From Cryobacterium frigoriphilum (GTDB lineage Bacteria > Actinomycetota > Actinomycetes > Actinomycetales > Microbacteriaceae), in contig NZ_SOHE01000053.1 of NCBI RefSeq assembly GCF_004403305.1, forward strand, positions 1-64,000: a stretch of 64,000 nt of DNA, given 5' to 3'. The position numbers and the translations under genes were made by a program. The notes beneath the pieces were generated by a model, which ran no database searches, was not told the origin of the DNA, and saw nothing but the letters and a program-made list of their open reading frames with translations. Shown here piece after piece: positions 9,999-19,632 of this stretch. Position 1 is the stretch's first letter, and each line of letters begins with the position of its first letter.

Positions 9999-12968
9999 TT
10001 AGTCCCTGTCGGTCAGTTGCCAGGCGTCCTCATCGGCGGGGCCGTCCTCTTCAGGATACCCCTCTGACATTTTCTGCACGGGGTCGTCCGCGTAGCGCGC
10101 GTCGGGGGAATCGTACGGTGCCTCGGGTGGCGCGGCGGCGGCTGACTTGGCGTGCTGCTCCTCGTCGGAGCCGCGCAGGCGGGCCAGCACGGCCGGCAGC
10201 TGCTCGGCCGAGACGAGGACGTCCCTGGCCTTGGACCCCTCTGACGGGCCCACGATCTCTCGGGATTCGAGCAGGTCCATGAGGCGTCCGGCCTTGGCGA
10301 AGCCGACGCGGAGCTTGCGCTGCAGCATCGACGTGGACCCGAACTGGGTCGACACCACGAGTTCCGCGGCGGCGAGCAACACCTCGAGGTCGTCGCCGAT
10401 GTCAGAGTCGATCTCTTTGCGGGGGGCGACCATCGACACATCCGGTCGGTAGTCGGGCCGAGCCTGTTGCGTGACGTGCTTGACGACGCGCTCGATCTCG
10501 GCCTCGGTCACCCAGGCGCCCTGCACTCGGATGGCCTTGGACGCTCCCATCGGCAGGAACAGGGCGTCGCCCTGGCCGATGAGCTTGTCGGCGCCGGGCT
10601 GGTCGAGGATGACCCGGGAGTCGGTGACGCTCGTGACAGCGAACGCCAGGCGGGAGGGCACGTTGGCCTTGATGAGCCCGGTGACGACATCGACGCTGGG
10701 GCGCTGGGTGGCGAGCACGAGGTGGATTCCCGAGGCCCGGGCGAGCTGCGTGATGCGCACGATGGAGTCTTCGACGTCGCGCGGGGCGACCATCATGAGG
10801 TCGGCGAGCTCGTCGACGACCACGAGCAGGTACGGGTAGGGCTTGAGGGTGCGGGCGCTGCCGGGCGGCAGGATGATCTCGCCCCCGACGACGGCCTTGT
10901 TGAAATCGTCGATGTGTCGAAACCCGAAGCTGGCCAGGTCGTCGTAGCGCATGTCCATCTCTTTCACGACCCACTGCAGCGCTTCCGCTGCCTTCTTGGC
11001 GTTCGTGATGATGGGGGTGATGAGGTGTGGCACGCCGGCGTAGGCGGCGAGCTCGACGCGCTTGGGGTCGATCAGCACCATGCGCACGTCGCTCGGTTTG
11101 GAGCGCATCAGCAGGCTGGTGATCATGGAGTTCACGAAGCTCGACTTACCGGAGCCGGTGGACCCGGCCACGAGCAGGTGAGGCATCTTGGCGAGGTTCG
11201 CGATGACGAATCCGCCGCCCACGTCTTTACCGACACCGATGGTCATCGGGTGGGTGCTGTTGGTCGCGGTACTGGAGCGCAGCACATCGCCGAGGGTGAC
11301 GATTTCACGGTCGGTGTTGGGGATCTCGATGCCGATGGCACTCTTGCCGGGGATCGGCGAGAGAATGCGCACCTCGTTGGACGCGACGGCGTAGGAGAGG
11401 TTGCGGCTGAGGGCCGTGACCCGCTCGACCTTGACGCCCGGGCCGAGTTCGATCTCGTATTGGGTGACGGTGGGGCCGCGGGAGAATCCGGTGACCTTGG
11501 CATCAACCGAGAACTGGGTGAGCACCTCGGTGATGGACTTGACGACCTCATCGTTGGCCGCGGAGCGGGCCTTCGCGGGCGGTCCGGCGGTGAGGGTGTT
11601 CGCGGCCGGCACGACGTACGGCATGCTCGGCTCGACGAGGGGCGGCAGTGCGGCGGACCCGGAAGCGGCGTCGTCGTCGATCGGAAGCTCGTCGTTCAGG
11701 TCGCTCGCGGCTGGCGGGTGGAACCCCGGCAGCACCTCGGTGAGGCCGGCCGGGTCGTCGGAGAGCAGACCGGTGTTCGAGCCGCGGGGCAGGTCCATCT
11801 CACCGGTGAACCGCTTGACGGCCTGTTCGGCGCGCTGCAGGTCTTCAAGTACCTCGGTGCCGTAGTGGTCGCCCGCGGCGGGAGTGGCTGGCGCGGGCGC
11901 GATCGGGCCGGGGGCATCCGCTGCCGCGTTCGACTCGATCGCGGAGGCGAAGCTGCCCTCCCGGGCGCCGTCGAGCAGTGTGCTGAGCGCGTCGGGTGCG
12001 TCGGCACGCTGGCCAGACGTGGTCTGGTCAGGGTCTTCTTCGCGGTTGCTCGCGTTGCGGCGCCACCACGGCAGCAGGCTCGGGTCGCCGTCTGCGGTGC
12101 CGTCGACTCCGTCGAGTTCGACCTGAACCGACTTCTCGTGGGCGCGCTCGAGCTGCGCCTCTTTCTTGGCGGCTCGTTCTTCATCGTCGAGCAGCGGAGC
12201 CCCGAACAGCCAGGCGTAGAGCTCACGCAGTCGCCGTCCGATGCGGTTCGGCGGGGTCTTGGTGATGATGAACAGGCTCAGTGTGAGCAGCAGAATGACG
12301 ACGATGGATGCCCCCACCGGCGTGATCAGGGCGATCAGTGGTGCCGCGATCATCCAGCCGAGAACGCCGCCGGACAGGGCGAGCACGTCGATGCCCTCAC
12401 TCGGTTCGGGGCGCACACCGAAGATGTGGCAGAGGCCGGAGACGGTCACGAGCAGCAGCGAGAGGCCGATGCCGACCCGGCCGTTGTCGTGCACCGAGCT
12501 GGGCTTGCGGAACAGCCAGATCGCGAAGAGCAGCAGCACCACGGGCAGGGCAAACGCGACACGGCCGAACAGGCCGCCGAAGGTATAGGCGTCGAAGTTC
12601 GCGGCAACCGGGTTGTCGATGAGGAACCATTCGACGATTGCTCCCGTGACGGCCAGCAGCACGAGAAAAAATGGCAGCCCGTCGCGGCGATCGTCTCTGG
12701 CGAGGTCTTCGGGGCTGAGCGCGCGCGCCGCGCCGCCGGCGACGTGGGCGAGGGACATCCACACGCGCACGCCAACGTTGGGCTTCACCTCGGTCGCGGT
12801 GAACTTCACGGTCTTCTGTGCGTCGGTTCGGTTCGCGGCCGCGCGGGCGGCTGCGGCCTGCTGGCGCGCCGTCTTCTGCGCATCGGTGCGCGGCGCAGAC
12901 TTGCGCGCCGCAGCGCCACCCTGGGGTGCGCTGCGGGCACGTCCGTTCGACTTTGTGCTCGTAGCCAT
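9999..12968 (-). CDS. ftsK: DNA translocase FtsK/SpoIIIE
   Basis: 989 aa. N-terminal low-complexity region carrying RTDAQKT twice, then four hydrophobic segments at about residues 95-235, an acidic linker to about 470, and the translocase motor. Walker A is [14 protein letters not shown]; Walker B is [14 protein letters not shown] gamma winged helix ([23 protein letters not shown]) is near the C-terminus, followed by a tail of about 60 acidic residues. Pumps chromosomal DNA through the division septum. Start ATG at 12968. Confidence 0.97.
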   Translation of the reverse strand: MATSTKSNGRARSAPQGGAAARKSAPRTDAQKTARQQAAAARAAANRTDAQKTVKFTATEVKPNVGVRVWMSLAHVAGGAARALSPEDLARDDRRDGLPFFLVLLAVTGAIVEWFLIDNPVAANFDAYTFGGLFGRVAFALPVVLLLFAIWLFRKPSSVHDNGRVGIGLSLLLVTVSGLCHIFGVRPEPSEGIDVLALSGGVLGWMIAAPLIALITPVGASIVVILLLTLSLFIITKTPPNRIGRRLRELYAWLFGAPLLDDEERAAKKEAQLERAHEKSVQVELDGVDGTADGDPSLLPWWRRNASNREEDPDQTTSGQRADAPDALSTLLDGAREGSFASAIESNAAADAPGPIAPAPATPAAGDHYGTEVLEDLQRAEQAVKRFTGEMDLPRGSNTGLLSDDPAGLTEVLPGFHPPAASDLNDELPIDDDAASGSAALPPLVEPSMPYVVPAANTLTAGPPAKARSAANDEVVKSITEVLTQFSVDAKVTGFSRGPTVTQYEIELGPGVKVERVTALSRNLSYAVASNEVRILSPIPGKSAIGIEIPNTDREIVTLGDVLRSSTATNSTHPMTIGVGKDVGGGFVIANLAKMPHLLVAGSTGSGKSSFVNSMITSLLMRSKPSDVRMVLIDPKRVELAAYAGVPHLITPIITNAKKAAEALQWVVKEMDMRYDDLASFGFRHIDDFNKAVVGGEIILPPGSARTLKPYPYLLVVVDELADLMMVAPRDVEDSIVRITQLARASGIHLVLATQRPSVDVVTGLIKANVPSRLAFAVTSVTDSRVILDQPGADKLIGQGDALFLPMGASKAIRVQGAWVTEAEIERVVKHVTQQARPDYRPDVSMVAPRKEIDSDIGDDLEVLLAAAELVVSTQFGSTSMLQRKLRVGFAKAGRLMDLLESREIVGPSEGSKARDVLVSAEQLPAVLARLRGSDEEQHAKSAAAAPPEAPYDSPDARYADDPVQKMSEGYPEEDGPADEDAWQLTDRD

Positions 12969-13020
12969 GCGGTAACGCTACCAATCACCACCGACATCGG
13001 GCGGTATCCCACGCCCAGCT

Positions 13021-14277
13021 CTAGTAGCGGATGGCGTCGATCACCTTGACGCGCACCGCCACGAGGGCCGGCACCAGGCCGGCGAGGGCACCGACCGCGG
13101 TGGCCGAGACGAGCCCGATGATGGCCGCCTCGACCGGAAACGCAGGAAAGTCGGTGACCTGCCCCTGTCCGATGAGCCCCTCGATCCAGGGGTTTTTCAC
13201 GATCAGTACCGCGGCGATCACGCCGACGATACCGGCCGCGACGGTTGCGACTACGCTCTCCATCATCACCGAGAAGAAGACCCGACCCGCGGTGGCCCCG
13301 AAGCTGCGCCGGATGCCGATCTCCCGTATCCGCTGCTTGAGGGTGACGAGGGCGATGTTCACGAGTCCGAGCGCGCCGAGCAGCAGCACGAGGCCGGCCA
13401 CTCCCCCGACCAGGAGCTTGAGCGACAGGTAGGGGTCTTCCCCGCCTGTCCAGGAGGCGTAGTCGGTGCGATAGACGTCGGCGGTGGCCCCGTCGCCGAG
13501 CGCGGCCGAGACGTCGCGCTGCAGGGCAGCGATGATCGGGTCGGCCAGTTCCGGCGGCACCCACAGCTCATAGGTGGGCGGACCGAAGTAGTTCACGGCC
13601 GACATCGCGTCGGTCGGGGCCGCGGTCACGGGCGCGGCGAGGGCCGTGAGGGAGTCGGTCAGCAGGTACATGGCCGGCTCCTGCTCCCAACCCTGGGCGG
13701 GAAACACGCCGGTGATCACGGCGGTCGTGTCTCGATCCCCGAGCAGCGTCGTGGTGGGGTGGGTGGCGAGGTCTGGCCGCCCGATGCGGTCGTAGAAGAT
13801 GGAGTTGACCAGCACGGCCGGTGCGAGACGCGCGGTGTCGGCGTCGGTGAACCACGACCCTTCGCTCATCTTCACCCGGTGCATGGTGCCGTAGGGCACG
13901 TCGACACCGGTCGTGGCGACGGATGCCGCGCCATCGGCAAACTGCACCATCTGGCTGGTCGGGGTGACCCGGCTCGCATAGGTGATCTCATAACGCTCGA
14001 GAGCGGTCTGCCAGACCTCCTTCATCACCTCCGGCGCGGGGGCGGAGCCATCGAATGTGCTCGCGTAGACCTGCACGCTCGCCGGGCGGCCGCTCTGACG
14101 CTCGCTCTGCTCGAGGGTGGCCTGCTGGGCGACGGCGCCGAGACCGACCACGGTCGTGATCGCGCAGACCGCCACCGCGACGCCGATCAGGCTCAGCATG
14201 ACGCGCGTCTTGTGGATGCGCACCTCCTGCCAGGCCTCGACGAAGGCGCCGACCAAGTTGCTCAGTAGACGGTTCAT
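13021..14277 (-). CDS. MacB-like ABC transporter permease
   Basis: 418 aa. One N-terminal membrane segment (VMLSLIGVAVAVCAITTVVGLGA), a large extracytoplasmic MacB-type core domain to about residue 290, then a three-segment FtsX domain containing REIGIRRSFGATAGRV. The 5' end overlaps the ATPase stop by 4 bp (ATGA). With the following ATPase and adaptor it forms a MacAB/LolCDE-like exporter; the substrate (peptide, lipid or drug) cannot be told. Confidence 0.92.
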   Translation of the reverse strand: MNRLLSNLVGAFVEAWQEVRIHKTRVMLSLIGVAVAVCAITTVVGLGAVAQQATLEQSERQSGRPASVQVYASTFDGSAPAPEVMKEVWQTALERYEITYASRVTPTSQMVQFADGAASVATTGVDVPYGTMHRVKMSEGSWFTDADTARLAPAVLVNSIFYDRIGRPDLATHPTTTLLGDRDTTAVITGVFPAQGWEQEPAMYLLTDSLTALAAPVTAAPTDAMSAVNYFGPPTYELWVPPELADPIIAALQRDVSAALGDGATADVYRTDYASWTGGEDPYLSLKLLVGGVAGLVLLLGALGLVNIALVTLKQRIREIGIRRSFGATAGRVFFSVMMESVVATVAAGIVGVIAAVLIVKNPWIEGLIGQGQVTDFPAFPVEAAIIGLVSATAVGALAGLVPALVAVRVKVIDAIRY

Positions 14278-15050
14278 GTCGCGCGTCCCGCGGTCAGCTC
14301 ACGGGTGGTGCCGCGCGCGAGGGCCGCGGTCTCGGCATCGGCCTGCAGCACCCCGTGGTCGAGCCGCAGGTGCCGGGTGGCACGCGCGGCGATCGCCGGG
14401 TCGTGGGTGATCGTGACGAGCGCCGCTCCGGAAGCTCTGGCGACATCGTCGATGAGGTCCATCACGGCTTCACCGGTCTCCAGATCGAGGGCGCCGGTGG
14501 GTTCGTCGGCGAGGATCAACCGCGGACCGCGCACGAGCGAGCGGGCGATCGCGACGCGCTGCTGCTCACCGCCGGAGAGTCGGTCGGGCAACGCCTGCAG
14601 TCGATGGCCGAGTCCGACCCGGTCAAGCATCTCGCTTGCAATGCGGCTGCGCTGCCAGAACTGGCGTCCCTCGGCGTAGAGCAACGGGGTCATCACATTC
14701 TCGAGGGCGGTGCGTCCCTGCAGCAGGTTGAACTGCTGGAAGATGAATCCGACATCACGTCCGCGCACCCGGTCGCGCTCCGCGCCGGAGAACGATCGTG
14801 CCGGCCGGCCGTCGAAGAGCAGCTCACCGGTCGTCGGGTTGTCCAGCAGGCCGAGCAGATTCAGCAGCGTCGTCTTGCCCGAGCCGGAACGACCGACGAT
14901 CGAGACCCGGTCTCCGACGGAGACGGACAGGGTCACCCCGCTCAGAATCGTGAGCGGTGGCGCGTCGATGAGCTGCACCGTGCGCGTCACCTCGGTCAGT
15001 TCAAGCAGAGGCTGCGGACCCGTCTCATCGGCCGACGAATCGAGCGTCAA
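14274..15050 (-). CDS. ABC transporter ATP-binding protein, MacB/LolD type
   Basis: 258 aa. Walker A GRSGSGKTTLLNLL, Q-loop FIFQQFNLL, signature [15 protein letters not shown], Walker B LILADEPTGAL. It starts at a TTG inside the stop of the preceding adaptor gene (TTGA), so it depends on translational coupling. It is the separate ATPase for the permease encoded next. Confidence 0.94.
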   Translation of the reverse strand: MTLDSSADETGPQPLLELTEVTRTVQLIDAPPLTILSGVTLSVSVGDRVSIVGRSGSGKTTLLNLLGLLDNPTTGELLFDGRPARSFSGAERDRVRGRDVGFIFQQFNLLQGRTALENVMTPLLYAEGRQFWQRSRIASEMLDRVGLGHRLQALPDRLSGGEQQRVAIARSLVRGPRLILADEPTGALDLETGEAVMDLIDDVARASGAALVTITHDPAIAARATRHLRLDHGVLQADAETAALARGTTRELTAGRAT

Positions 15051-16201
15051 TGGAGCGACCCCATCATCATGCTGCAGTCCTCGCTGCCATCGGGCAGAAT
15101 TTCGCAGCCGTTGCTCGACTCGGCACCGGGCACGAATTCGTTGATCACGTCACCCTCGACGAGTCCGTCGACAACCTGTACGCTCACGCCGTCGGTCATG
15201 CCGAGCGTGACGGTGCGTTCCTCGGTGAGTGACTCGCTTCCGTCCCCGGTTGCGGCCACGTCGCCCGTTCCGGCATCGGAGCGTTCCCCGGCGGCCGAGT
15301 CGTCGGTCGTGGTGCCCTCGGTCGTGGTCCCCTCGGTGGGCGCTGCGCCCGCGGCGACCCAGACGATTCCGCTGCCGGCGGTACCCTGCACCGCCGTCGT
15401 CGGAATGACCAGTACGTTTTCGGCCAGGCCGGCCGCGATGGTGATCTCGGCGGCGAGTCCCGAAAACACGGTCACGTCGGCCGGTACGGCGCAGCTCACG
15501 GTCGTGCCGCCGGTACCCGTACCGGTGCCCGCGCCCGCGGCGGTTTCACCGCTCGTGGCGCCGGCGAGCGGGGTCGTGATCGTGAGGCCCGTGCAGGTGA
15601 AGGGTGCCGGGCCGCCGTCGATGGCGACGGAGGCTTCGGTCGGCCGTGACAGCAGCCGGTACTGCTGCTCTGGACTGAGCGATCCGCTGACCGAGAAGGT
15701 CGGTGGGGCGACCTGCCCGGTCGCGTCGCCGATCGCGACGCTCTGGCCGTGGATCACGCTGAGCGAGCTGAGCGTACCGGCGGCGGGTGCGAGCACTTTC
15801 ACGAACGTCACGACGGTCTTGGGCTGCGTGATGGTCACGAGGCCCTCGGCATCCGTCTTTTCGACGGGGTCCGGCACCGTTTCGACGCGAATATCGTAGA
15901 GCGGCGCGCCGGTGGCGACGGATGCCCCCGCGGCCACGAACAGGTCGTCGACGGTGCCCATGACGGTCGCCTTGACGGTCACGGCCGGGTCGGCGTTGAC
16001 CGTGGCGGGCAGGGTCACGTCGTTCTTGATGGTGCCGAGGCCGACCGTGATGGTCGGTTCGATGATGGCGCCGGTGGGCTGGGCAGCATCCGTGGCCTCA
16101 GCGTTGTCGGGGAAGAACGCGAGCTTGACCAGACCAACGGCAATGATGCCAACCAGCAGCAGCCGCAGAATCGGAAAAATCCATTTGCGTGCCACGTTCA
16201 T
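15047..16201 (-). CDS. periplasmic-adaptor-like (HlyD/MacA) protein
   Basis: 384 aa from ATG 16201 (an in-frame upstream ATG at 16225 adds eight residues). One N-terminal membrane anchor (WIFPILRLLLVGIIAVGLV). Beta-rich body with lipoyl/barrel-sandwich segments (VMGTVDDLFVAAGASVATG and the APAAGTLSSLSVIHGQSVAIG hybrid half) and a Ser/Thr/Gly-rich low-complexity loop. First gene of the export operon. Gram-positive homologues couple the ABC permease to the cell-wall side; the exact role is inferred. Confidence 0.88.
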   Translation of the reverse strand: MNVARKWIFPILRLLLVGIIAVGLVKLAFFPDNAEATDAAQPTGAIIEPTITVGLGTIKNDVTLPATVNADPAVTVKATVMGTVDDLFVAAGASVATGAPLYDIRVETVPDPVEKTDAEGLVTITQPKTVVTFVKVLAPAAGTLSSLSVIHGQSVAIGDATGQVAPPTFSVSGSLSPEQQYRLLSRPTEASVAIDGGPAPFTCTGLTITTPLAGATSGETAAGAGTGTGTGGTTVSCAVPADVTVFSGLAAEITIAAGLAENVLVIPTTAVQGTAGSGIVWVAAGAAPTEGTTTEGTTTDDSAAGERSDAGTGDVAATGDGSESLTEERTVTLGMTDGVSVQVVDGLVEGDVINEFVPGAESSNGCEILPDGSEDCSMMMGSLH

Positions 16202-16216
16202 TGACGCCCCCCGTCG

Positions 16217-16237
16217 GCCGATCACTCGCTGATCGGC
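16217..16237. promoter_or_regulatory. perfect inverted repeat upstream of the export operon
   Basis: GCCGATCA, five bases, TGATCGGC, ending 16 bp before the adaptor ATG at 16201. The placement fits an operator or a 5'-UTR hairpin for the MacAB-like operon. No regulator gene is adjacent. Confidence 0.5.
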
Positions 16238-16293
16238 ACAAACTCGACCCTAGCGGCCTGGGCAACTCGGCGTCTGATCCCCATTCGGGGGGG

Positions 16294-17271
16294 CTAGCGC
16301 GTGGTGCCGGCGACCTTGGGCAGGGATCCGCCGGCGGCCGCGTTGCGGTCGGGGCGGAAGTTGGTGAAGTCAGCGCCGGGGATGTCGCGCACCCGGTCGA
16401 GCTCGGCTTCGATCTGGGCGGCCTCTGACTCTTCGGGGCCGACGAGGGGCAGGCGCACCCGCGGGCTGCCGATGCGGCGCAGGCCGTGCAGAATGTACTT
16501 GACCGCGACGGTACCGGGCACGTGCGTCATCACGGCCCGCACGAGGGGTTCGAGCTGCATGTGCGCGGCGGTGGCCGTCGTGAGGTCACCGCGGTTGACG
16601 GCGTCCACCATGTGGCGGTACGGCGTGGCCGTGATGTTGCCGGTGACGCCGATCAGGCCGGTGGCTCCGATCGACAGGGCGGGCAGCACGTTCGAGTCGT
16701 CACCGCAGAAGTACATCAGGTCGGTCTCATTGAGAACCCGGCTGACCTGCGCGAAGTCGCCCTTGGCGTCTTTGACGGCGAGGATGTTGGGGTGCTTCGC
16801 GGCCCGCAGGATGGTCTCGTAGGCGATGGCCACGCCGGTACGGCCGGGGATGTCATAGAGGATGACAGGCAGGTCGGTGGCGTCCGCGATCATGCGGAAG
16901 TGGGTGAGGATTCCGGCCTGAGTGGGCTTGTTGTAGTAGGGAGTGACGATCATGTTGCCGTCGGCGCCGGCCTTCTCGCTCTGGCGGGCCAGTTGCATGG
17001 CGTGCGCGGTCTCGTTGGAACCGCCGCCGGTGATGATCTTGGCGCGTCCGGCCGACACGCTCTTGCCGACCTCGACGAGGCGAATCTTCTCCGGGTCGGT
17101 CAGGGTCGACGTCTCGCCGGTCGTTCCGGTGACGACGATGCCGTCGGCGCCGGCGTTGATGACGTCGTCGATGTGCTTCTCCACCCCTGGCCAATCCACC
17201 TCGCCGTCGAAGGTGAAGGGCGTGACCAGTGCGACCAGCACCTGGCCAAAGGGATTCGTAGGAGTAGACAC
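16294..17271 (-). CDS. dapA: 4-hydroxy-tetrahydrodipicolinate synthase
   Basis: 325 aa. Substrate loop GTTGETSTL, catalytic Tyr in ILYDIPGRTGV, Schiff-base Lys in LAVKDAKGD. Condenses pyruvate with aspartate semialdehyde in lysine/DAP synthesis. GTG start at 17271 with GTAAGGC just upstream. The gap to thyX is about 20 bp and contains the short palindrome CTAGCG-CTT-CGCTAG. The usual downstream partner rnj is instead 16 kb away. Confidence 0.97.
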   Translation of the reverse strand: MSTPTNPFGQVLVALVTPFTFDGEVDWPGVEKHIDDVINAGADGIVVTGTTGETSTLTDPEKIRLVEVGKSVSAGRAKIITGGGSNETAHAMQLARQSEKAGADGNMIVTPYYNKPTQAGILTHFRMIADATDLPVILYDIPGRTGVAIAYETILRAAKHPNILAVKDAKGDFAQVSRVLNETDLMYFCGDDSNVLPALSIGATGLIGVTGNITATPYRHMVDAVNRGDLTTATAAHMQLEPLVRAVMTHVPGTVAVKYILHGLRRIGSPRVRLPLVGPEESEAAQIEAELDRVRDIPGADFTNFRPDRNAAAGGSLPKVAGTTR

Positions 17272-17292
17272 GCCTTACAGGCTAGCGCTTCG

Positions 17293-18036
17293 CTAGGGCG
17301 CGACGCGGCCGTTCGCGTTGAACGCGTCGTAGGTCAGCGGCATGAGCGTGCGAAAATGCTCTTCCATCTGCTCGGCACACATCTCGATCTCCCGCTGGGG
17401 AAACGACGGAAACTGGGTCCCCTCACGCTTGGTGCGCAGGCTCAGAAAGTTCATCAAGGCACGGGCGTTCATGGTCACGTACATCGACGAGTAGATATTG
17501 AGCGGCAACACGATACGGGCGACCTCACGCGCGATGCCGGCCTCGAGCATCCGCTGGTACGACTCATAGGCGTGGATCGCGGCGGCTCGCGTCTGCTGCT
17601 GCACGAGGGCGGTCTGTTCGGCGGAGCCGGGCAGAAAATCGTAGGCACCCGGCTTGCCGACCTGCACGAGGTGGCGGTCGCTCGCGGGAACGTAGAAGAC
17701 CGGGCCCAGCTCCCGGTAGCGGCCCGACTCCTCGTTGTAGGACGCGATGCGGTGGCGCATGAACTCGCGAAAGACGAAGATGGGTGCGCGCACGTAGAAG
17801 GTCATCGAGTTGTGCTCGAACGGCGAACCGTGACGGCCCTGCATGAGGTAGTTGATCAGGCCGCGATCGCGCTTGTGCTCGGCCTCGACGCCGCCCGGCT
17901 CGTTCGCCTCGGGGGCGTGCGCGAGGGTTTGCTCGCCGAGCGTTGACACCCGGGCCGCGAAGAGCACATCGGCGTCATGGGCGCTCGCGCGCACCAGCTC
18001 CACGGTCATGGTCGATCGAAACTCGATTTCGGGCAC
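17293..18036 (-). CDS. thyX: FAD-dependent thymidylate synthase
   Basis: 247 aa from the GTG at 18036, chosen because VPEIEFRSTMTVELV matches the usual N-terminus; an ATG at 18084 would add 16 residues. The ThyX signature RHRIASYNEESGRY is present (RHRxxSxNxxSxR), as is FYVRAPIFVFREFMRHR before it. Makes dTMP from dUMP using methylene-THF and flavin. It lies between dapB and dapA as in many actinobacteria, although here other genes are inserted before dapB. Confidence 0.96.
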   Translation of the reverse strand: MPEIEFRSTMTVELVRASAHDADVLFAARVSTLGEQTLAHAPEANEPGGVEAEHKRDRGLINYLMQGRHGSPFEHNSMTFYVRAPIFVFREFMRHRIASYNEESGRYRELGPVFYVPASDRHLVQVGKPGAYDFLPGSAEQTALVQQQTRAAAIHAYESYQRMLEAGIAREVARIVLPLNIYSSMYVTMNARALMNFLSLRTKREGTQFPSFPQREIEMCAEQMEEHFRTLMPLTYDAFNANGRVAP

Positions 18037-18114
18037 GCCCCAGACTAACCGGTGGCCGTCGTAATCCGAGGTCACACATCCCATTCCGAGCGCCTCACGG
18101 GTAGCGTCGAAAGC

Positions 18115-18609
18115 ATGGACCCCCTGCTCGCTCTCTCCCTTGTACTCGCACTGATCGTCGCGAGCACCGCGCTGGGGCTGCTCTGGCGGGCCCGGCAGGG
18201 TCGGGTGCGCGCCGCCGGCGGCGCCGAGGTCGTTCGCGCGACCGACGTCGGGTCATCCGTCGCCTTCGGAGATCTGGCCACGCTGCTGCAGTTCTCGACC
18301 GAACTCTGCGCTCGCTGCCCGGGCACGCGCCGTCTGCTCGGTCAGGCAGCGGATGCCCGCCCCGGCGTCACGCACGTCGACATCGACCTCACGCACCGCG
18401 CCGATCTCGCCGCCCGCTACAACATCTTGCAGACGCCGACCACACTGATTCTCGACGGTTCCGGCCGGGTGCGCGCCCGCGTCGGCGGCGCCCCGCACCG
18501 AGCCGAGATCGCCCGCCAGCTCGACGCGCTCGACGCGCCCGCCGTTCCCGCCGCCGAAAACACCCCATTCACCTCGCCCGTTCGGAGCCGCAATGTCCAC
18601 GCCCAGTAG
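18115..18609 (+). CDS. membrane-anchored thioredoxin-like protein
   Basis: 164 aa from ATG 18115. One N-terminal membrane segment (LLALSLVLALIVASTALGLLW) then a thioredoxin fold with a CxxC motif in STELCARCPGTRRLL and the cis-Pro segment NILQTPTTLIL. A longer in-frame reading from 18052 would run into the thyX 5' end. It overlaps the DUF4395 gene by 17 bp. A thiol-disulfide role at the membrane is inferred. Confidence 0.87.
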   Translation: MDPLLALSLVLALIVASTALGLLWRARQGRVRAAGGAEVVRATDVGSSVAFGDLATLLQFSTELCARCPGTRRLLGQAADARPGVTHVDIDLTHRADLAARYNILQTPTTLILDGSGRVRARVGGAPHRAEIARQLDALDAPAVPAAENTPFTSPVRSRNVHAQ

Positions 18610-19099
18610 CCCCCGAGCCGCCACCTCCCGCCCCGCGCGCAGCCCGATCGACCCACGCGGCCCCCGCTTCGGGGCCTCTCTCACGGCCACCCTGCTGCTT
18701 GCGGTGCTGTTCCTGTCGCTGATCGGGGCATCCGTCGCTGCGCTCGCCCTGCTGGCCGGGCTCGTGGCCCTTTTCGCCTGGGGCGCCATCGCCGGCATCG
18801 GTCGTCACCCGTTCGGGCTGCTGTTCAAACGAGTCGTGCGGCCGCGACTCGCCCCGCCCGGCCAGCTCGAAGATCCCGCGGCCCCCACCTTCGCTCAGGG
18901 AGTGGGACTCGCTGTCACACTCGTCGGCCTCATTCTGGGCCTAGCCGGCGTGCCAGCCGCGGTCGGCGTCGCGGCCGGTCTCGCCTTTGTCGCCGCGTTC
19001 TTGAACGCGGCCTTTGACTACTGCCTGGGCTGCCAGATCTACCTGCTGCTCGTGCGGGCCGGCCTTCTCGGGCGCCCCCGCCGGGGCGCGACAGCCTGA
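18593..19099 (+). CDS. DUF4395 family membrane protein
   Basis: 168 aa with four or five hydrophobic segments and the end motif AAFLNAAFDYCLGCQIYLLL, whose CLGC pair is typical of DUF4395 proteins. These are usually encoded beside thioredoxin-like genes, as here. The start overlaps the upstream thioredoxin gene. Biochemical role unknown; redox partnership is inferred from the CxxC and the neighbour. Confidence 0.88.
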   Translation: MSTPSSPRAATSRPARSPIDPRGPRFGASLTATLLLAVLFLSLIGASVAALALLAGLVALFAWGAIAGIGRHPFGLLFKRVVRPRLAPPGQLEDPAAPTFAQGVGLAVTLVGLILGLAGVPAAVGVAAGLAFVAAFLNAAFDYCLGCQIYLLLVRAGLLGRPRRGATA

Positions 19100-19194
19100 G
19101 GCATGGAGCGTTCATTCAGACTATTCCCAGACAACGGTCTTCGCCGAGTCAGACCCGACGGATAGGGTGGAACTCCACAACAGGAGGTAACACC

Positions 19195-19620
19195 ATGGCA
19201 CTCACCAGCGAAGCCACCACCGTCTGGTCCGGCGATCTCGCCAGCGGCAGCGGCACCGTCAACCTCGATTCCTCGCACGCCGCTGCACTCCCCGTGAACT
19301 GGAAGGCCCGAGCCGAAGGAGTCTCGAACACCTCCAACCCCGAAGAACTTCTGGGTGCCGCGCACTCCGCGTGCTTCTCGATGGCCCTCGCCAAGACGCT
19401 CGCCGATGCCGGACACGCCCCCGAGAACATCCAGACCACCGCTGCCGTCACCTTCTCCGCCGGCACCGGCGTCATCGGCAGCCACCTGCTCGTGAGCGCC
19501 AAGGTTGCCGGCATCACCGAGGCCGAGTTCGAGGCCTTCGCCGAAGACGCCAAGGCCAACTGCCCGATCTCGAAGGCCCTCGCCGGTATCCCGATCACCA
19601 TTGAGGCCGAGCTCGCCTAG
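19195..19620 (+). CDS. OsmC/Ohr-family peroxiredoxin
   Basis: 141 aa, strong AGGAGG before ATG 19195. The two family cysteines are visible: AAHSACFSMALAKTL and AKANCPISKAL. The thiol-based family reduces organic hydroperoxides. It follows the thioredoxin/DUF4395 pair by 95 bp; the three may be a redox group. Confidence 0.94.
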   Translation: MALTSEATTVWSGDLASGSGTVNLDSSHAAALPVNWKARAEGVSNTSNPEELLGAAHSACFSMALAKTLADAGHAPENIQTTAAVTFSAGTGVIGSHLLVSAKVAGITEAEFEAFAEDAKANCPISKALAGIPITIEAELA

Positions 19621-19632
19621 GCGAGCCCTCTT

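Noticed and set aside
10467..13049. 860-codon open frame on the plus strand opposite ftsK
   Set aside because: It is a high-GC antisense shadow: low-complexity composition (Gly, Asp, Val, Arg-rich), no domain, and ftsK on the other strand is fully conserved.
15047..16225. Longer start for the adaptor protein at 16225
   Set aside because: The extra eight residues (MIGRRGAS) precede a standard membrane anchor and overlap the dyad at 16217-16237; the ATG at 16201 is better placed after GGGGGGCG.
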